Of a DNA stretch of 64,000 nucleotides, positions 1 to 9,700 are shown piece by piece. This stretch comes from Gracilaria gracilis (Eukaryota > Rhodophyta > Florideophyceae > Gracilariales > Gracilariaceae), in the NCBI GenBank assembly GCA_030374805.1, contig JARGSG010000189.1:372001-436000 (forward strand), in the 5' to 3' direction. The notes under the pieces are model-generated. The model did no database searches and had not been told where the DNA came from. It was given only the letters and a program-made list of their open reading frames with translations. Numbering within the stretch: the stretch's first letter is position 1; the number at the start of each line of letters is the position of its first letter. A program made the position numbers and the translations under genes.

Positions 1-143
1 TCAGCCGTCGCTGGTCCGCGAAGCGTCCTGCGCTCGAGGACATCAACCACCGTCCAGCCAAGCGGCTGCGGTCCTGGATACAGCCGTATCTGGACCACGT
101 GACGGAGCTCAAGGCGCACTACCAGCGGGTTGTGGCAGCCTGA
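1..143 (+). CDS. NLS-repeat protein, C-terminal end (cut by window edge)
   Basis: Only the last 46 codons are in the window; the frame runs from base 3 to a TGA at 141-143. The translation matches the C-terminus of the intact copy at 10024-10836: a basic stretch with the KRPALEDINHRPAKRLRSW pattern followed by a short helix-like tail ending QRVVAA. The basic pairs 10-12 residues apart fit a bipartite nuclear localisation signal. Its neighbours downstream (foldback at 414-504, ORF at 512-868, exonuclease gene on the minus strand) have the same order as in the copy at 10-13 kb. The function is not known to me; a nuclear location is inferred from the motif only. Confidence 0.7.
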   Translation, partial: SRRWSAKRPALEDINHRPAKRLRSWIQPYLDHVTELKAHYQRVVAA

Positions 144-413
144 GTATCTGATGGCCTTGCAATGGCACAGCGGACCCACAGCGGACCCAGTTGTGACACA
201 TGCTGCGCTTTGCGCGGTGTGGTCACTGTTACCCAATTGGACTGCCTACTAGAGAATGCGCCTCACGGCGTGTTCAGTGGGTGGTCCGGGCGACTGGAGC
301 GGTGCCGCGAGGTACTGCTTCCGTCGCTCCATCTTTCTTTGATCGTAGCAGTTATCTCTACAAACGAGTCAGCCGTATACGGTATGAGTTTGTGGATATA
401 ACTCGCTCATTCT

Positions 414-504
414 AACGATCTCTGGACCACTTCACGTGACTGTGACATGCAATCAACTGAGATGTGTGTATGTCACAGTCACTTGAAGTGGCCCAAAGAT
501 CGTT
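414..504. repeat. Foldback (hairpin) copy 1
   Basis: Two 35-base arms (414-448 and 470-504) are inverted complements with 32 of 35 matches, separated by 21 bases. The outer ends read AACGATCT and the inner ends pair TGTGACAT with ATGTCACA. One arm contains the E-box CACGTG, which is CAAGTG in the other. It lies between the NLS-repeat gene and the 118-codon ORF, whose open frame starts 8 bases later. Six copies of this foldback occur in the window, always in the same relation to these two genes. Confidence 0.9.
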
Positions 505-511
505 CGATTGA

Positions 512-868
512 GTGTGTTGCTATCTTACCTTCATATGCCAGATATTCTGTTCATTAGAAAAATTCGCCATACAAACGCTTTCCAAACTGTTCTCTATTGC
601 AAACGACATAACATTATGTAGCAAACATACTCACGTTGTGGATACCATGTCAGGCACACGTGGTGTGGTTCAGTGTAGCATAACAAATCAAGGTCCGATT
701 CAAGTCAATACCGCAAATGCTCGACAAAAGTTAGAAACAACTTCCACTCAAATGCAAATGTGTATGACTCCGCCTGCCTTTCAATCTCAAGTTCTTCTAC
801 TATTAACATCTATTCACTTCTATGATGACGTTGGCATGGAAGGTAGCAGTGTAACGTGTTTCTCATGA
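512..868 (+). CDS. 118-codon repeated ORF of unknown function, copy 1
   Basis: An open frame conserved in all module copies (11210-11566, 43584-43940, and as the N-terminal part of the 195-codon ORFs at 46664-47251 and its tandem copies). No ATG lies at the start of the frame (it opens with GTG), so either an upstream exon or an internal start is used; an acceptor-like TTCATTAG is seen at about 549-556. The conserved core has a predicted helical start with a SLEK...LSKLF pattern and a Gln/Thr-rich middle. I recognise no family. The differences between copies are mostly compatible with coding, but a non-coding conserved repeat cannot be excluded. Confidence 0.4.
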   Translation: MCCYLTFICQIFCSLEKFAIQTLSKLFSIANDITLCSKHTHVVDTMSGTRGVVQCSITNQGPIQVNTANARQKLETTSTQMQMCMTPPAFQSQVLLLLTSIHFYDDVGMEGSSVTCFS

Positions 869-1034
869 GATGAACTAGGGCAGCTCTCCCACACTCGGTA
901 ATCTAATTCGCGCATTATGAATGCCATACATTTATCACTATACTTTCGGTATGCTAAACATACCTGGAGTATGAAATCTACTAAACAGTTGGAACCATGG
1001 GCTGTCATCACTATTCAATTCACTAGAACGTTCA

Positions 1035-2906
1035 CTAGAACGTGACTGCGAAATCGAAAGCAGAGCGAGGTGAGCCCTTTGATTCTTTCTCTTCGCCCAG
1101 CTTGTTTCCTGGAATGGGCTTCTTCGAACGTTCGGGTGTCCTGATTTCGGTCGTTTCGCAGCTCGAGGGGAACTTAGCGAGCTTGGTAATGTTTTCTTCT
1201 ACCGCCTTCCCTTCACCATGAGCCAAATGGACGGGGTCAACACCGTACGGAAGACAAACTGCACAGGCTTCGAATTCAGGAGGCGGCGAGTCTGTTGCAG
1301 TTTTCGAATTGCGGAGATGCTTGCATGTTCCGATGTGGAATTTTCGTCCCGTTCTCGTTGTGTAGAATCTCGCTTGTCTTGAGTTGCTTGGCACAGATCC
1401 CGAGTCCTGAGAATCCTCGTTTCTACAACGGCCGTTTTCACTTTTTGAATGCAGTGATGATTCACGAACACGGTCTTGACTTTCCTCGGCTGTTCCTAAT
1501 GGAGTTGTTCCGTTCGGTAAACAGACCCGACAAGGGGCATAACCTGACGGTGGAGCATCTCTAGGGATCTTCGACCGACTAAGCCACTTGCAGCCATCAA
1601 CGTGATATCTTGTACCTGTAGTTGTGATGTAATATGTTCCCGTGTTTGGTGGTGCACGAGAGAACGAACTGCTGCCAGATGAATTTCGTTGGGATGCGAG
1701 AACTGAACGTGTGCTTTCCCTTGGAACACCGTTCGGTAAACATACACGACAAGGGTCATATCCAACAGGTGGAGAATCTCTGGGAATCTTCGATCGGCTC
1801 AGCCACTTACACCCGTCGACATGGTATTTCACACCTGTGTTTGTGATGTAGAATGCCTTAGGAGCAACATACACCTCTGACGAGCAGGGCTCTTCGACTT
1901 CCCTTTCCACAAATGAAGAGCCAGCTCCCAAAGGTGCCCCACCAGGAAGACAGACGCGACAAGGACGATAACCTTGTGGTGGGCAATCCTTAGGTATTTT
2001 GGATCTGCTCAACCATTTGCAACCGTCTACATGATACTTTTGTCCTGTTTTTGTAATGAAATACTTGCCACTTTCCTGCCTGTAAGAGCTTGTAGTTGAC
2101 ACTATACCAGTACGAGATGTTTCTCTGAATATGGGCGATGATGAACGGTTTTCTTGAGAGACAAGTTGTGGCCGGCACGTTGAACAGGGCTCCAAACCAG
2201 GGGGAGGTGTAGTCTTTGGTATACAAGAGCGGGAAAGCCATCTACAACCTTTTGCATGATACTTTCGACCGGTCAAAGTCACAAAGAAGCGGGCCTCCCG
2301 CTTTTCATCACTTTGTAACTCGGGAACCCTATCAAAGAACGAGGGCTTCTGGGCATCACGGTACAGCAAGGGTAAGATACAGTACTCCTCGCTCATGGCG
2401 ATCAGAATGTCTCGGAGGGTCATTACATCTGTCGCTGCATGATGCTCGCGATCCGGCACAACTCCATAATGGTCGGCCAGATCAGACTGTGAGTGAGAAT
2501 TGGATTCAATGTTCAGAGTGCGTGCGAGCTGCAAGGAGCAGACAAAGCGCCAGTTTGACGGCAAGCTCATACACTCTCGAGCAAGCTCTGCTTTCAGAAA
2601 GGATACATCGAAAGACGCATTGTGAGAGACGAGCAGAGGATCGTTCCCATCAGAGAACGTTTCGACAAACGATGCGAATTTTTTCCACGCAGTGGCGAAG
2701 GATGGGGCACGAGGATCATAATGCTCCACCACGGTGACATCTCGAGGACCAACTGCCGTGTTGAAGCGCGTTACATAGTCATCGGAGCTGTTGTACTCCA
2801 CAATGGCTAGAGTTCTTATGCCATCGAGGTGCGGGTCCTTGCCAGTAGTGCCACTATCCCAAACGAATAGCTTATAGGGTGGTACGGATGCTGAAATTGA
2901 AGACAT
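1035..2906 (-). CDS. DEDDh-like exonuclease fused to five HCCC zinc-binding repeats
   Basis: Intact 623-aa frame with an ATG at 2906. Residues about 12-175 look like a DnaQ-type 3'-5' exonuclease: motif I at 15-22 (WDSGTTG), motif II HNASFD at 95-100, motif III HHAATD at 155-160. The usual Asp-x-Glu of motif I is Asp-Ser-Gly, so one metal-binding acidic residue is missing and activity is doubtful. Five related modules follow, at roughly 205-245, 285-325, 350-390, 425-465 and 515-555, each with an aromatic residue, His, x3-4, Cys, then a second Cys-x2-Cys pair after a PP-x-G-Y turn. The His-Cys-Cys-Cys pattern resembles the Ada-type metal-binding fold found attached to nucleases. It is convergent with the 118-codon ORF. 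The only full-length copy in the window; those at 11.7-13.0 kb and 42.2-43.4 kb lack the exonuclease part. Family calls are from motifs only. Confidence 0.75.
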   Translation of the reverse strand: MSSISASVPPYKLFVWDSGTTGKDPHLDGIRTLAIVEYNSSDDYVTRFNTAVGPRDVTVVEHYDPRAPSFATAWKKFASFVETFSDGNDPLLVSHNASFDVSFLKAELARECMSLPSNWRFVCSLQLARTLNIESNSHSQSDLADHYGVVPDREHHAATDVMTLRDILIAMSEEYCILPLLYRDAQKPSFFDRVPELQSDEKREARFFVTLTGRKYHAKGCRWLSRSCIPKTTPPPGLEPCSTCRPQLVSQENRSSSPIFRETSRTGIVSTTSSYRQESGKYFITKTGQKYHVDGCKWLSRSKIPKDCPPQGYRPCRVCLPGGAPLGAGSSFVEREVEEPCSSEVYVAPKAFYITNTGVKYHVDGCKWLSRSKIPRDSPPVGYDPCRVCLPNGVPRESTRSVLASQRNSSGSSSFSRAPPNTGTYYITTTGTRYHVDGCKWLSRSKIPRDAPPSGYAPCRVCLPNGTTPLGTAEESQDRVRESSLHSKSENGRCRNEDSQDSGSVPSNSRQARFYTTRTGRKFHIGTCKHLRNSKTATDSPPPEFEACAVCLPYGVDPVHLAHGEGKAVEENITKLAKFPSSCETTEIRTPERSKKPIPGNKLGEEKESKGSPRSAFDFAVTF

Positions 2907-3289
2907 GGTGATTGTCGTTATGAGATGATCTGGGAAGGCAAGAAGTCAGAGACTGAGTGTTATTCTGGAATAGGGAAGACCCCTCGTCTCTGGAAGCACA
3001 GATTTATATACGCCGACATGCGGGGTCATTCCTGTTTGTGGGCATTGTATTTAACCCATGAAAGCTAGCCCCCTTACCGCAATGGTTCTGTGAGGACCCG
3101 CTACACTACACATAGAGGCTCGGTGAGACCGAGCTGTCATGCTCGTTACGTAAGGCGTCTGTTGGATCACTGTTGCCAACATGCCAGCGTTAAAGTGAGC
3201 CAGATTTCCATTGCTCCGAACATATTTGAGCTGATATGCTCTTCACAGCAAGGTGGGCCCTTTGGGCTGGCGTTTGTCTCTTGTTCTGA
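2907..3289. other. Intergenic, upstream of the exonuclease gene
   Basis: No supported gene. This stretch should hold the promoter of the minus-strand exonuclease gene. A TATATA-like element occurs at about 3004-3010 on either strand, roughly 100 bp upstream of the ATG at 2906, which is a plausible but unproven core promoter. Confidence 0.3.
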
Positions 3290-3577
3290 GAGGGAAGCGC
3301 TGTCTCTCTTTTTGTACATATCACACTTTTTCCGTGCGCCAGCGCAGCTGAAGAATTTGCAGCTCTCGAAAAGGCCAAGAATGGAGATAAGGGTGCAAGG
3401 AAGCTACAAGGGCCAACAGAAGCAAGAGTTGTTCAAAGACGTATTGGTCGTGAGGTTCGTTCAATGCTGGAAGTTTGCCGAGACAATACATCTCATCAGC
3501 TCTCAATTGAATTCTGGGAGGATATGTATCACGCGACTCTTTTGAGTCGGTTGTATCCAGATGTTCAGCAAACTTAG
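3290..3577 (+). CDS. Possible exon or short gene, unknown
   Basis: A plus-strand frame ending in TAG at 3575-3577 has a protein-like, charged, probably helical translation after about 3344 (Ala/Glu/Lys-rich, then a hydrophilic stretch ending SRLYPDVQQT). A GTAAGT donor-like sequence starts at 3582, just after the stop. No family is recognised. The rest of the 2.9-5.2 kb interval shows no convincing coding frame. Confidence 0.2.
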   Translation, partial: EGSAVSLFVHITLFPCASAAEEFAALEKAKNGDKGARKLQGPTEARVVQRRIGREVRSMLEVCRDNTSHQLSIEFWEDMYHATLLSRLYPDVQQT

Positions 3578-5269
3578 TCGGGTAAGTTAGCACCCTGAAG
3601 GTCATATTGGAGTTGCTTGAAATTCAGCTTCGGCTCACCCGTAGACAACGTTTGTGCTGACGACTACCTTCGGTAAGGTCGTGTGCCTTACTCCGCCAAT
3701 TCTACGGACTCTTGTTTGTATCTCGTCCATCGTGAAGCGAATCTCGCCACGTATCCTTCGTACATTTGTCGGATTCCCGCACCTACAGTATTCTGTTCAA
3801 AGTGCCACGGGCCACACGACTTGAACAACTTGTCACCAAGCTGAAGATGAGGTACAACAATGCACACGAGATATTTCCATTCGGTGGCCAAAAGACGAAA
3901 CGCTTCGTGGCCACGTAGAAGTACGTGTCCACCATGAAGTGGCACCCGTCGAGCGCGCCACTTATACACTTGGCGCAGCAGCATCCGCCACCATCGTGAC
4001 CGAACGTCAACTGCACCAACACCACCTCGGTGTGGTGCAATGATGTGCTCCTCGCCCCGCCGCGCCGTCGATTGAAGGGAGCGCCGCGCTTTCCATTCGG
4101 CTGCACGACATGCAAACCCATCGACAGTACGGCCACGCCATCATGGCCAGCAACGCCGTCCGTCGCGCGACGACACTTGTTCGACGTCGCCACTCTCGGC
4201 GCACGCCGCCGCCAAGGCGCGATCGCCGACGCGGCCACAGAAGCGCGGTCGCCGCTCAAGACCGTACCGCCACCTGCGCGCCGTCGTCACTGACTGGGCA
4301 TCTGTGCGAGGGCAGCTCTTTACCGCCGCGGCGCAGCACTGGAACACGGGCGCTCGTTGGCGTCGCGACGCTGCGGGTGGTCAACATGGCGTCGCCGCCA
4401 TCGCTGCGTCTCTGTCGCGGAGTGGCTGCTACTAGCGCCTTGGAAATACCGCTCCTACGTGATTAGGGCCACAGCCGGCGCTGGCTTGCGACGTGATGTA
4501 TAATGCGGTGCAGTGAAGATGGGCTATCTACGTGGCGCGCAGCACGATGGGGAGCATTGGAATGCAGCCGTCGGCACAGCGGAATGCATGAAGTCTCAAA
4601 TTGAGGAAAGCATTCTCTCCCTGGTGTCCGGAGCGATTTCCAAGCGGTTGGGATGGTTTTAGACGCACAGGCGCTTCGTCACGCGTTTCACCGCCGTTCA
4701 TGCGCAGATCCGTGGATCTAGAGTAGAGGGCAGTACGATACAGCTGCATTCGTAACCAAAACCAAACTGTAACTTCAACATGTTCTCTACTGTCGACCAG
4801 TCTTGCGTTAAGAGCCCTAGAAAAATGATTGGTTGCAGTCTGCACTTGTTCAACGTGGAATACCAAGGGTAGAGCTACCTGTACCGTTGGTACCAACACA
4901 ACGATGACAATGCGTACAACCACTCACCTCTTGCTGCTCGGTGAAGTGACAAGTCAGAAACTTTCAAACGCTTGGACCAAGCAGCAGAACCGCCACGGTT
5001 GTTGGCAAAGTAAGATTTACTCGCGTTTTGTCTTGTCGCTCCCCGAGGCCGCCCTCATGCAGCCACGGCTTCCCAGTGGTGATCACTCTTTGGCACCGCG
5101 TCCGCTCGGTCCAGCGTTCCTTGCTCACCGTTTTTGGCGTTGCTTGCTCTTCTGGTTTGTCATTGTTGGTGTTCTTGACGTGGTGCTTCTATAATTTCGT
5201 TTCTACGGATAACGTAGCTTGTGCTTGGCACATCCGCCGCCTCGGTCCGTTCTGCTTTCGCCATTTGTC
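3578..5269. other. Region without a supported gene
   Basis: Several overlapping frames are open in the GC-rich part (about 4.0-4.4 kb), but they compete on both strands and carry no recognisable domain. A short frame at 3787-3918 reads like a compact globular segment after an acceptor-like CCTACAG, but nothing joins it. The segment before 5270 presumably contains the promoter of the KIX gene. Confidence 0.3.
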
Positions 5270-6496
5270 ATGGAAGACACCCGCTGGAAATGCAAGGTGC
5301 AGAACGAGGATCGCACAAAGATTCGTCAGCACCTTCTGATGCAGCTTGAAGGTATGTAACTACCCTTTTCCAAAAGCACCACACAACGCAGTGTTCCCGC
5401 GTTTCCCCAGTTTACTCACGTCATGCACATGTTCGGCATTGCTCGCAGGTGCCTTCCCCAATAGTGACCACGAACGGGCAAGACTTGAAATCGAACGCAT
5501 CGAAAGGAATGCGTATGATATCGCTCTTTCCCGTCAAGAATATCTAGAAACGATTGTTACATGCGTTTCTCATCTCGAACAACGCGAACGCCGAAATCAC
5601 TATGAGATGTCTGTTGCCAGGCAACCCATATTACCATCAGACGTGCAGGAGAACAGCTGGAAACGCGAGATGCCGAACGAGGATCGCACAAAAATTCATC
5701 AGCACCTTCTGATGCAGCTTAAAGGTATGTAACTACCCTTTTCCAAAAGCACCACACACGCGGTTTTCCCGCGCTTCCCCATTTTACTCACACCATGTAC
5801 TTGCTCGCAGAGGCCTTCCCCAACAGCAACCACGAACAACTTAGACTTGAAAGCGAACGCATCGAAGGAAGTGCATTTGATACCGCTCGTTCGCGTCAAG
5901 AATATCTAGAAACGGTTGCTACAAGCATTACTGAGCTCGAACAGCGCAAACGCCGGACTCACAATGAGATGTCTGTCGCCAGGCAACCCACATTACCATC
6001 GGAAATGCAGCACAGCTGGCAACGCGAGATGACGAAGGAAAGCCGCCAACGAGTCTGCCAATACGTTCTAAGCGAGATAGTCGGTATGTAACAACCACTC
6101 TTTACAATCTTTCCCGCGCAAGTAACGCATGAATTTCTAGTTTCTCATTGATGCTCGCTTTCGTTTTGCGTATCATCCATAGGGTTCATCAGTCCTTCGG
6201 TGTCCGACTTTGATTGGCGACGACTGGAACCTGCCACGAGGCGGTTTGAAGCGAGTATGTTTAACACAGCGACTAGTGTACGCAACTACCTAGAGTTGGT
6301 TGCTGAAAAGCTGTCTATGATCAAACAGGCCACAGGTATTACAACTGAACCGGCTCGTGAAAACGATGGAACGGACAATGCGTTATCGTCAGTAGGCGCA
6401 CTTTTCACTCTACCTCCCACTGCACAGGGAACTTCGCTGAATATAGACGATCAGATGAGTAAGCTGGTGCACGAGTTGGGAGAGTTGAACATTTGA
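5270..6496 (+). CDS. Triple KIX-domain protein, four exons (MED15/coactivator type)
   Basis: Exons 5270-5351, 5449-5724, 5811-6083 and 6183-6496 join into 314 codons. Introns of 97, 86 and 99 bp begin GTATGTAAC and end CAG, CAG and TAG; all are phase 1. The protein holds three KIX-like domains (about residues 6-75, 98-165 and 189-257), each with the W-x-x-x-(M/V)-x-x-E-x-R start, an amphipathic helix, a Pro-containing loop, and the hallmark third helix ending S-x-x-x-Y-L-E-x-(V/I). KIX domains bind acidic activation domains of transcription factors, so a nuclear coactivator role (as in Mediator subunit 15) is inferred. Every intron falls at the same place inside a KIX domain, so exons 2 and 3 are a tandem exon duplication. 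It is short for a MED15; an extra 3' exon at 6489-6674 is possible. Confidence 0.72.
5352..5448 (+). other. Intron 1 of the KIX gene
   Basis: 97 bp, GTATGT donor, TTGCTCGCAG-type acceptor, phase 1. The donor side is nearly identical to that of intron 2 (5725-5810), which shows that intron and exon were duplicated together. Confidence 0.75.
5725..5810 (+). other. Intron 2 of the KIX gene
   Basis: 86 bp, GTATGTAACTACCC start as in intron 1, TTGCTCGCAG acceptor, phase 1. Confidence 0.75.
6084..6182 (+). other. Intron 3 of the KIX gene
   Basis: 99 bp, GTATGTAACAACC donor side, CCATAG acceptor, phase 1. More diverged from introns 1 and 2, in keeping with KIX3 being the most diverged domain. Confidence 0.7.
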
Positions 6497-6674
6497 ACAA
6501 GGCAGCAGTTTGCTAGACGTCATTCTTGGAGTAGCTCTCGGAGAGTTTGACAAGGCCGAAGCCTTCCTCGGTTTACTACATGGTACTGGTTGGGAGAATG
6601 AAACTGTTGACGAGATGGCTGTGTCATTTGACATCAACAACGCGTCAAGCAATCCGCGGCCAAGGAGTGCGTAA
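6489..6674 (+). CDS. Possible last exon or frameshifted tail of the KIX gene
   Basis: Directly after the KIX gene's TGA, a different frame is open for 61 codons to a TAA at 6672-6674. It reads like protein (an Asp/Leu/Gly-rich helix, then an acidic stretch). It may be an exon reached by an intron I cannot place, or the original C-terminus separated by a frameshift. No domain is recognised. Confidence 0.25.
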   Translation, partial: TFEQGSSLLDVILGVALGEFDKAEAFLGLLHGTGWENETVDEMAVSFDINNASSNPRPRSA

Positions 6675-8069
6675 AGAAAGGCGGTGACAGTTGTAGACTA
6701 AGAACTGCTCACAGAACTTTGCCACAGGGAAACAGTGGAGCGGGGATGTGGTTGGTGCACATGAACACTTGCAACTGGAGGAAAACTCAAATGGTGCCTG
6801 CTTCGTGGGTCCCCTACGATCAGTTATGCGTGTTCTGTGAACAAAGCCATTTGTGAACCCGAGCAGAACAGGGACGAGAGCTTAGGTGCAGCGGCGTGTC
6901 GTGGTGAAGTCGGGGAGGTCCACTAGTTATCGTGATGACCATGGGTGGGGAACAAAACGCGTACGTACGAAGCTTGGAGGTGACGTAGTTTACTGGAGGT
7001 GGTGGGCAAACAGGTTTTAAGATATGGCTCAATGAATAACAATTGTGCAGAGAGATTGGTTGCGGAGAACATTTGAAACGCTTTGAGAACCTGTTCCCGA
7101 CGATTTCAATGTGCTGTTCTGGTGGAGCACTGCAGTCGCGCAACGATTAGATAACTACGAGTGACGCTGCGTCCGAGAGTCCGACAGACACCGGGGAATG
7201 GTGGTCTCTGGGGCAGCGAAGGTGGAGAGAGTACGAGGGTACGAATTGGAGGGAAGACTAATTATTTCTCGTTGCGGTCAATGGGAATTTGTACACGTGG
7301 GGTATTGTTGCTCTTGATGTACTCATGAGCTTCTGCATTGCTGGGCGTCTCGTCGCCGTCGTCGTCATTTTGGGAGGGGGGGGTCACGTGAAGTTAGCGG
7401 CACTTTTCACGTTTAGCCCTTTCGCTTCTGTTTCCAGTTAACTCAATGTATGGAACGCGCCGATCTTTGGAGCAGCCAAGCAGCGCACTCGCTGCTGACT
7501 GTTCTGCCGCTGCGGGTGGGCTCCGGCCTGCACCAGAACGTCGTAAAGCTGTCGGTGGTTCTTGTTCATAGTAGTACTAGTTTGGAAAACGAGAGGTCGG
7601 TCAGGCAAAGTCACTCATAATTAAGCAAGTCAGTCAGTCATGAATACGGACCCGCGTCAACGCGTGAATGCGCTTGTTAATAAGATAGGCCTTCAAAGGC
7701 AACGAGGGTTAGCTTCGTTGTAGCTGCAATCGTTGGACAAATCACAGCACCACATGGTTTCCTAACTTCGAACGCGTTGTTGACAGAGACAAAACCCACG
7801 TTATTCTCCACGCCGACGACCGAACTCTATGATCCATACAGTAGCACAAGTCGCAGCATTTCCGCATTCTGCCAGCGTCTTGTTGTTGATCGCGGACACC
7901 ATCACGGCTCCCCGCAGTAGTGACGCCTGATGGGCAGCAATTCGTCCAGCTATCGACACGCCCTCACAGCGATGGCTCGCGTCGCGCCCACGTCTTTATC
8001 GTAGATACATACCGCCACAGCTTCAATGCGACCACGTCCATCAACCCATTCGTATCGCGCAGCTCCACG
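6675..8069. other. Intergenic, no supported gene
   Basis: No coherent coding frame. Notable points are a run of nine G followed closely by CACGTG at about 7373-7389 and short simple repeats near 7600-7640. The 3' part should contain the promoter of the VWA gene. Confidence 0.35.
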
Positions 8070-8945
8070 ATGAAGCTCCTTTGGGTCATTTCTCTGTCAC
8101 TTGTGAGCCTCGCAGCACTTGTCCCCGCCATAAACGGCGACAGTTACATCTCTGACTACCTCGCGTCATACATCTCGCCACCTCAAGAACCGAGCGCGAC
8201 GTCGTCCTTCTCGTCTTCCTACTCGACGTCCTACTCGTCGTCCCACTCGTCATCCTACTCTTCGTCAAAATCATCGTCCTTGTCGTCGTATGCAACGCCA
8301 TCCCCCGCCGCGGAACCGACGCCCTCCCTCCAGTCTTCCCTTCAATTCAACGCCAAAACACGTGCAAAAGTGAGCTCCGCGCTGCAGATTGCGCGCTCCA
8401 GCGGATGCCATCCGTCCGTATGCTTTGCACTGGACGCGAGCAGTCAACTATCCGCGGCCGAATTCCGCATGCAACTAGACTTCATCAAGCTGGTGTCGGC
8501 CATCATCTCGCTCGATGAGCGTGCAGCGTTCGCCGCCGTGCGATACGCGCGACGCGCGCGGCGCGTCGTGCGACTCACGTCGGACGCCACGCGCTTTCTT
8601 CGACGCGTCGATTTGCAGAGACAGAGGTGCCCCTGCTCGGACGTGGCAGACGTGGGAAAAGGGGTGAGAACGTGCGCGCGCCAGCTGCGGAGAGCGGAGG
8701 GCGACGTGAGAAAGATGGTGGTGTTTGGCGACGGGAGGGCGGCGGTGACCGGACGGGCGGCTGGCCGGTTTCTGGAGAAGACGGGTGCAGGAATCTGCGC
8801 GGTGGAGGTAGGGGGCAACGGCAATATGATGAAGAAGGAGTTGGGGGAGAATTCGAATGTACTGGCGGTTGGGAGTTGGTACGATGTATTGGATGTGGTG
8901 GACGAGCTCGTGTCGGCTGTGTGCGACGCGCCGCCGCCCTTGTAA
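8070..8945 (+). CDS. Secreted von Willebrand factor A-like protein
   Basis: Intronless, 291 aa from the ATG at 8070. The frame is open further upstream, but this Met begins a clear signal peptide (MKLLWVISLSLVSLAALVPA) and is preferred. A Ser/Tyr-rich linker follows (about residues 40-80), then a VWA-type Rossmann domain (about 115-285) with alternating hydrophobic strands and helices, including VCFALDASSQLS, KMVVFGDGRAAVTG and GAGICAVEVGG. The metal-ion-dependent adhesion motif would be Asp-x-Ser-x-Ser; here it is DASSQLS, so the third position is not conserved and metal binding is uncertain. Extracellular or cell-wall adhesion is the likely role, by inference. GC-rich codon use (many CGC/GCG) differs from the AT-richer neighbours. 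Confidence 0.7.
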   Translation: MKLLWVISLSLVSLAALVPAINGDSYISDYLASYISPPQEPSATSSFSSSYSTSYSSSHSSSYSSSKSSSLSSYATPSPAAEPTPSLQSSLQFNAKTRAKVSSALQIARSSGCHPSVCFALDASSQLSAAEFRMQLDFIKLVSAIISLDERAAFAAVRYARRARRVVRLTSDATRFLRRVDLQRQRCPCSDVADVGKGVRTCARQLRRAEGDVRKMVVFGDGRAAVTGRAAGRFLEKTGAGICAVEVGGNGNMMKKELGENSNVLAVGSWYDVLDVVDELVSAVCDAPPPL

Positions 8946-9099
8946 CATTTCGCAAGATGTGTACGTTAGACAATCGTCCGCCTTGAGTCTGCTTTTCTCA
9001 CCTGTTCAGATTGCACACTGCGAATGTGCCAAAGCTATAAGAGCCCCTTAGGCTTTCCGGTTGGCTCCAACACCAGCAACGCGTTGTAAAGGGAGCGGT

Positions 9100-9700
9100 G
9101 TTCGCATTGTTGCCAACAATATGCGATTGCATAGTGCTGCGGTAAGCTACGCTTGTAATAGATACACTTCTCCCGGGCGCACTCCACGCAGCTGGCGCCA
9201 CTTCTTCCACACAATCAATTCCCACCACAGCTGAAGTAACACAGCTTCACGTTGGCAACTGTTCTGCGATACCCTTCCTCGTCATCCAAATCATTCCAGC
9301 TCCATATCCATACTAAACTTGTCCTCCCACACACGGCCTGCAGCTCCCATCCTCAACCACACCCTGCTTGTCCGTGCACTTCGTACGCGGCGCCTCGACC
9401 CTCGCGTACCGCATGAATTCGCACCGCACGCCAAAACACACCGTCAGCACTTCTTCACATTTGTAGTATCCCTCCTTGCACTTCACTTGGCCATATCCGT
9501 TGCCCGCATCCATCTCGCCCACCAGAAACGTACAGCATGTATTGTAGCGCTATCTCAGTCCGAGTCCTTCTCAACAATATTTGCACGAGCTACCAGTCAC
9601 GGCACACGACCAGCCCGGTCTGATGCGCCAGACTCAACATCTCGACACCACCAACTGCACGCGTCATTCACCCTCAAATAACACCACGACCTGTGTGCTG
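9100..9700 (-). pseudogene. Cysteine-rich protein gene, decayed
   Basis: Minus-strand frames in succession carry a Cys-rich sequence: GEMDAGNGYG then CKEGYYKCEE (frame 9313-9522) and further down a CYFSCGGN...SCVECARE segment in another frame. The same order is found in the better-preserved plus-strand locus at 55680-56202, so these are one family. The frame changes and in-frame stops could be introns, but no good splice sites fit all of them, so decay is more likely. Degenerate copies are part of the tandem array at 45-53 kb. The paired cysteines suggest a secreted disulphide-bonded domain. Confidence 0.45.

Noticed and set aside
2216-2737. 173-codon plus-strand frame opposite the exonuclease gene
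   Set aside because: Antisense shadow; the minus frame carries the exonuclease motifs.
3787-3918. Short frame resembling a ubiquitin/SUMO-like segment (ILFKVPRATRLEQL, then FGGQKTKR)
   Set aside because: Only 44 codons, no joined exon and no Gly-Gly end; the resemblance is weak.
8086-8973. Long frames on the strand opposite the VWA gene
   Set aside because: Shadows of GC-rich codons; the plus frame has the signal peptide and domain pattern.
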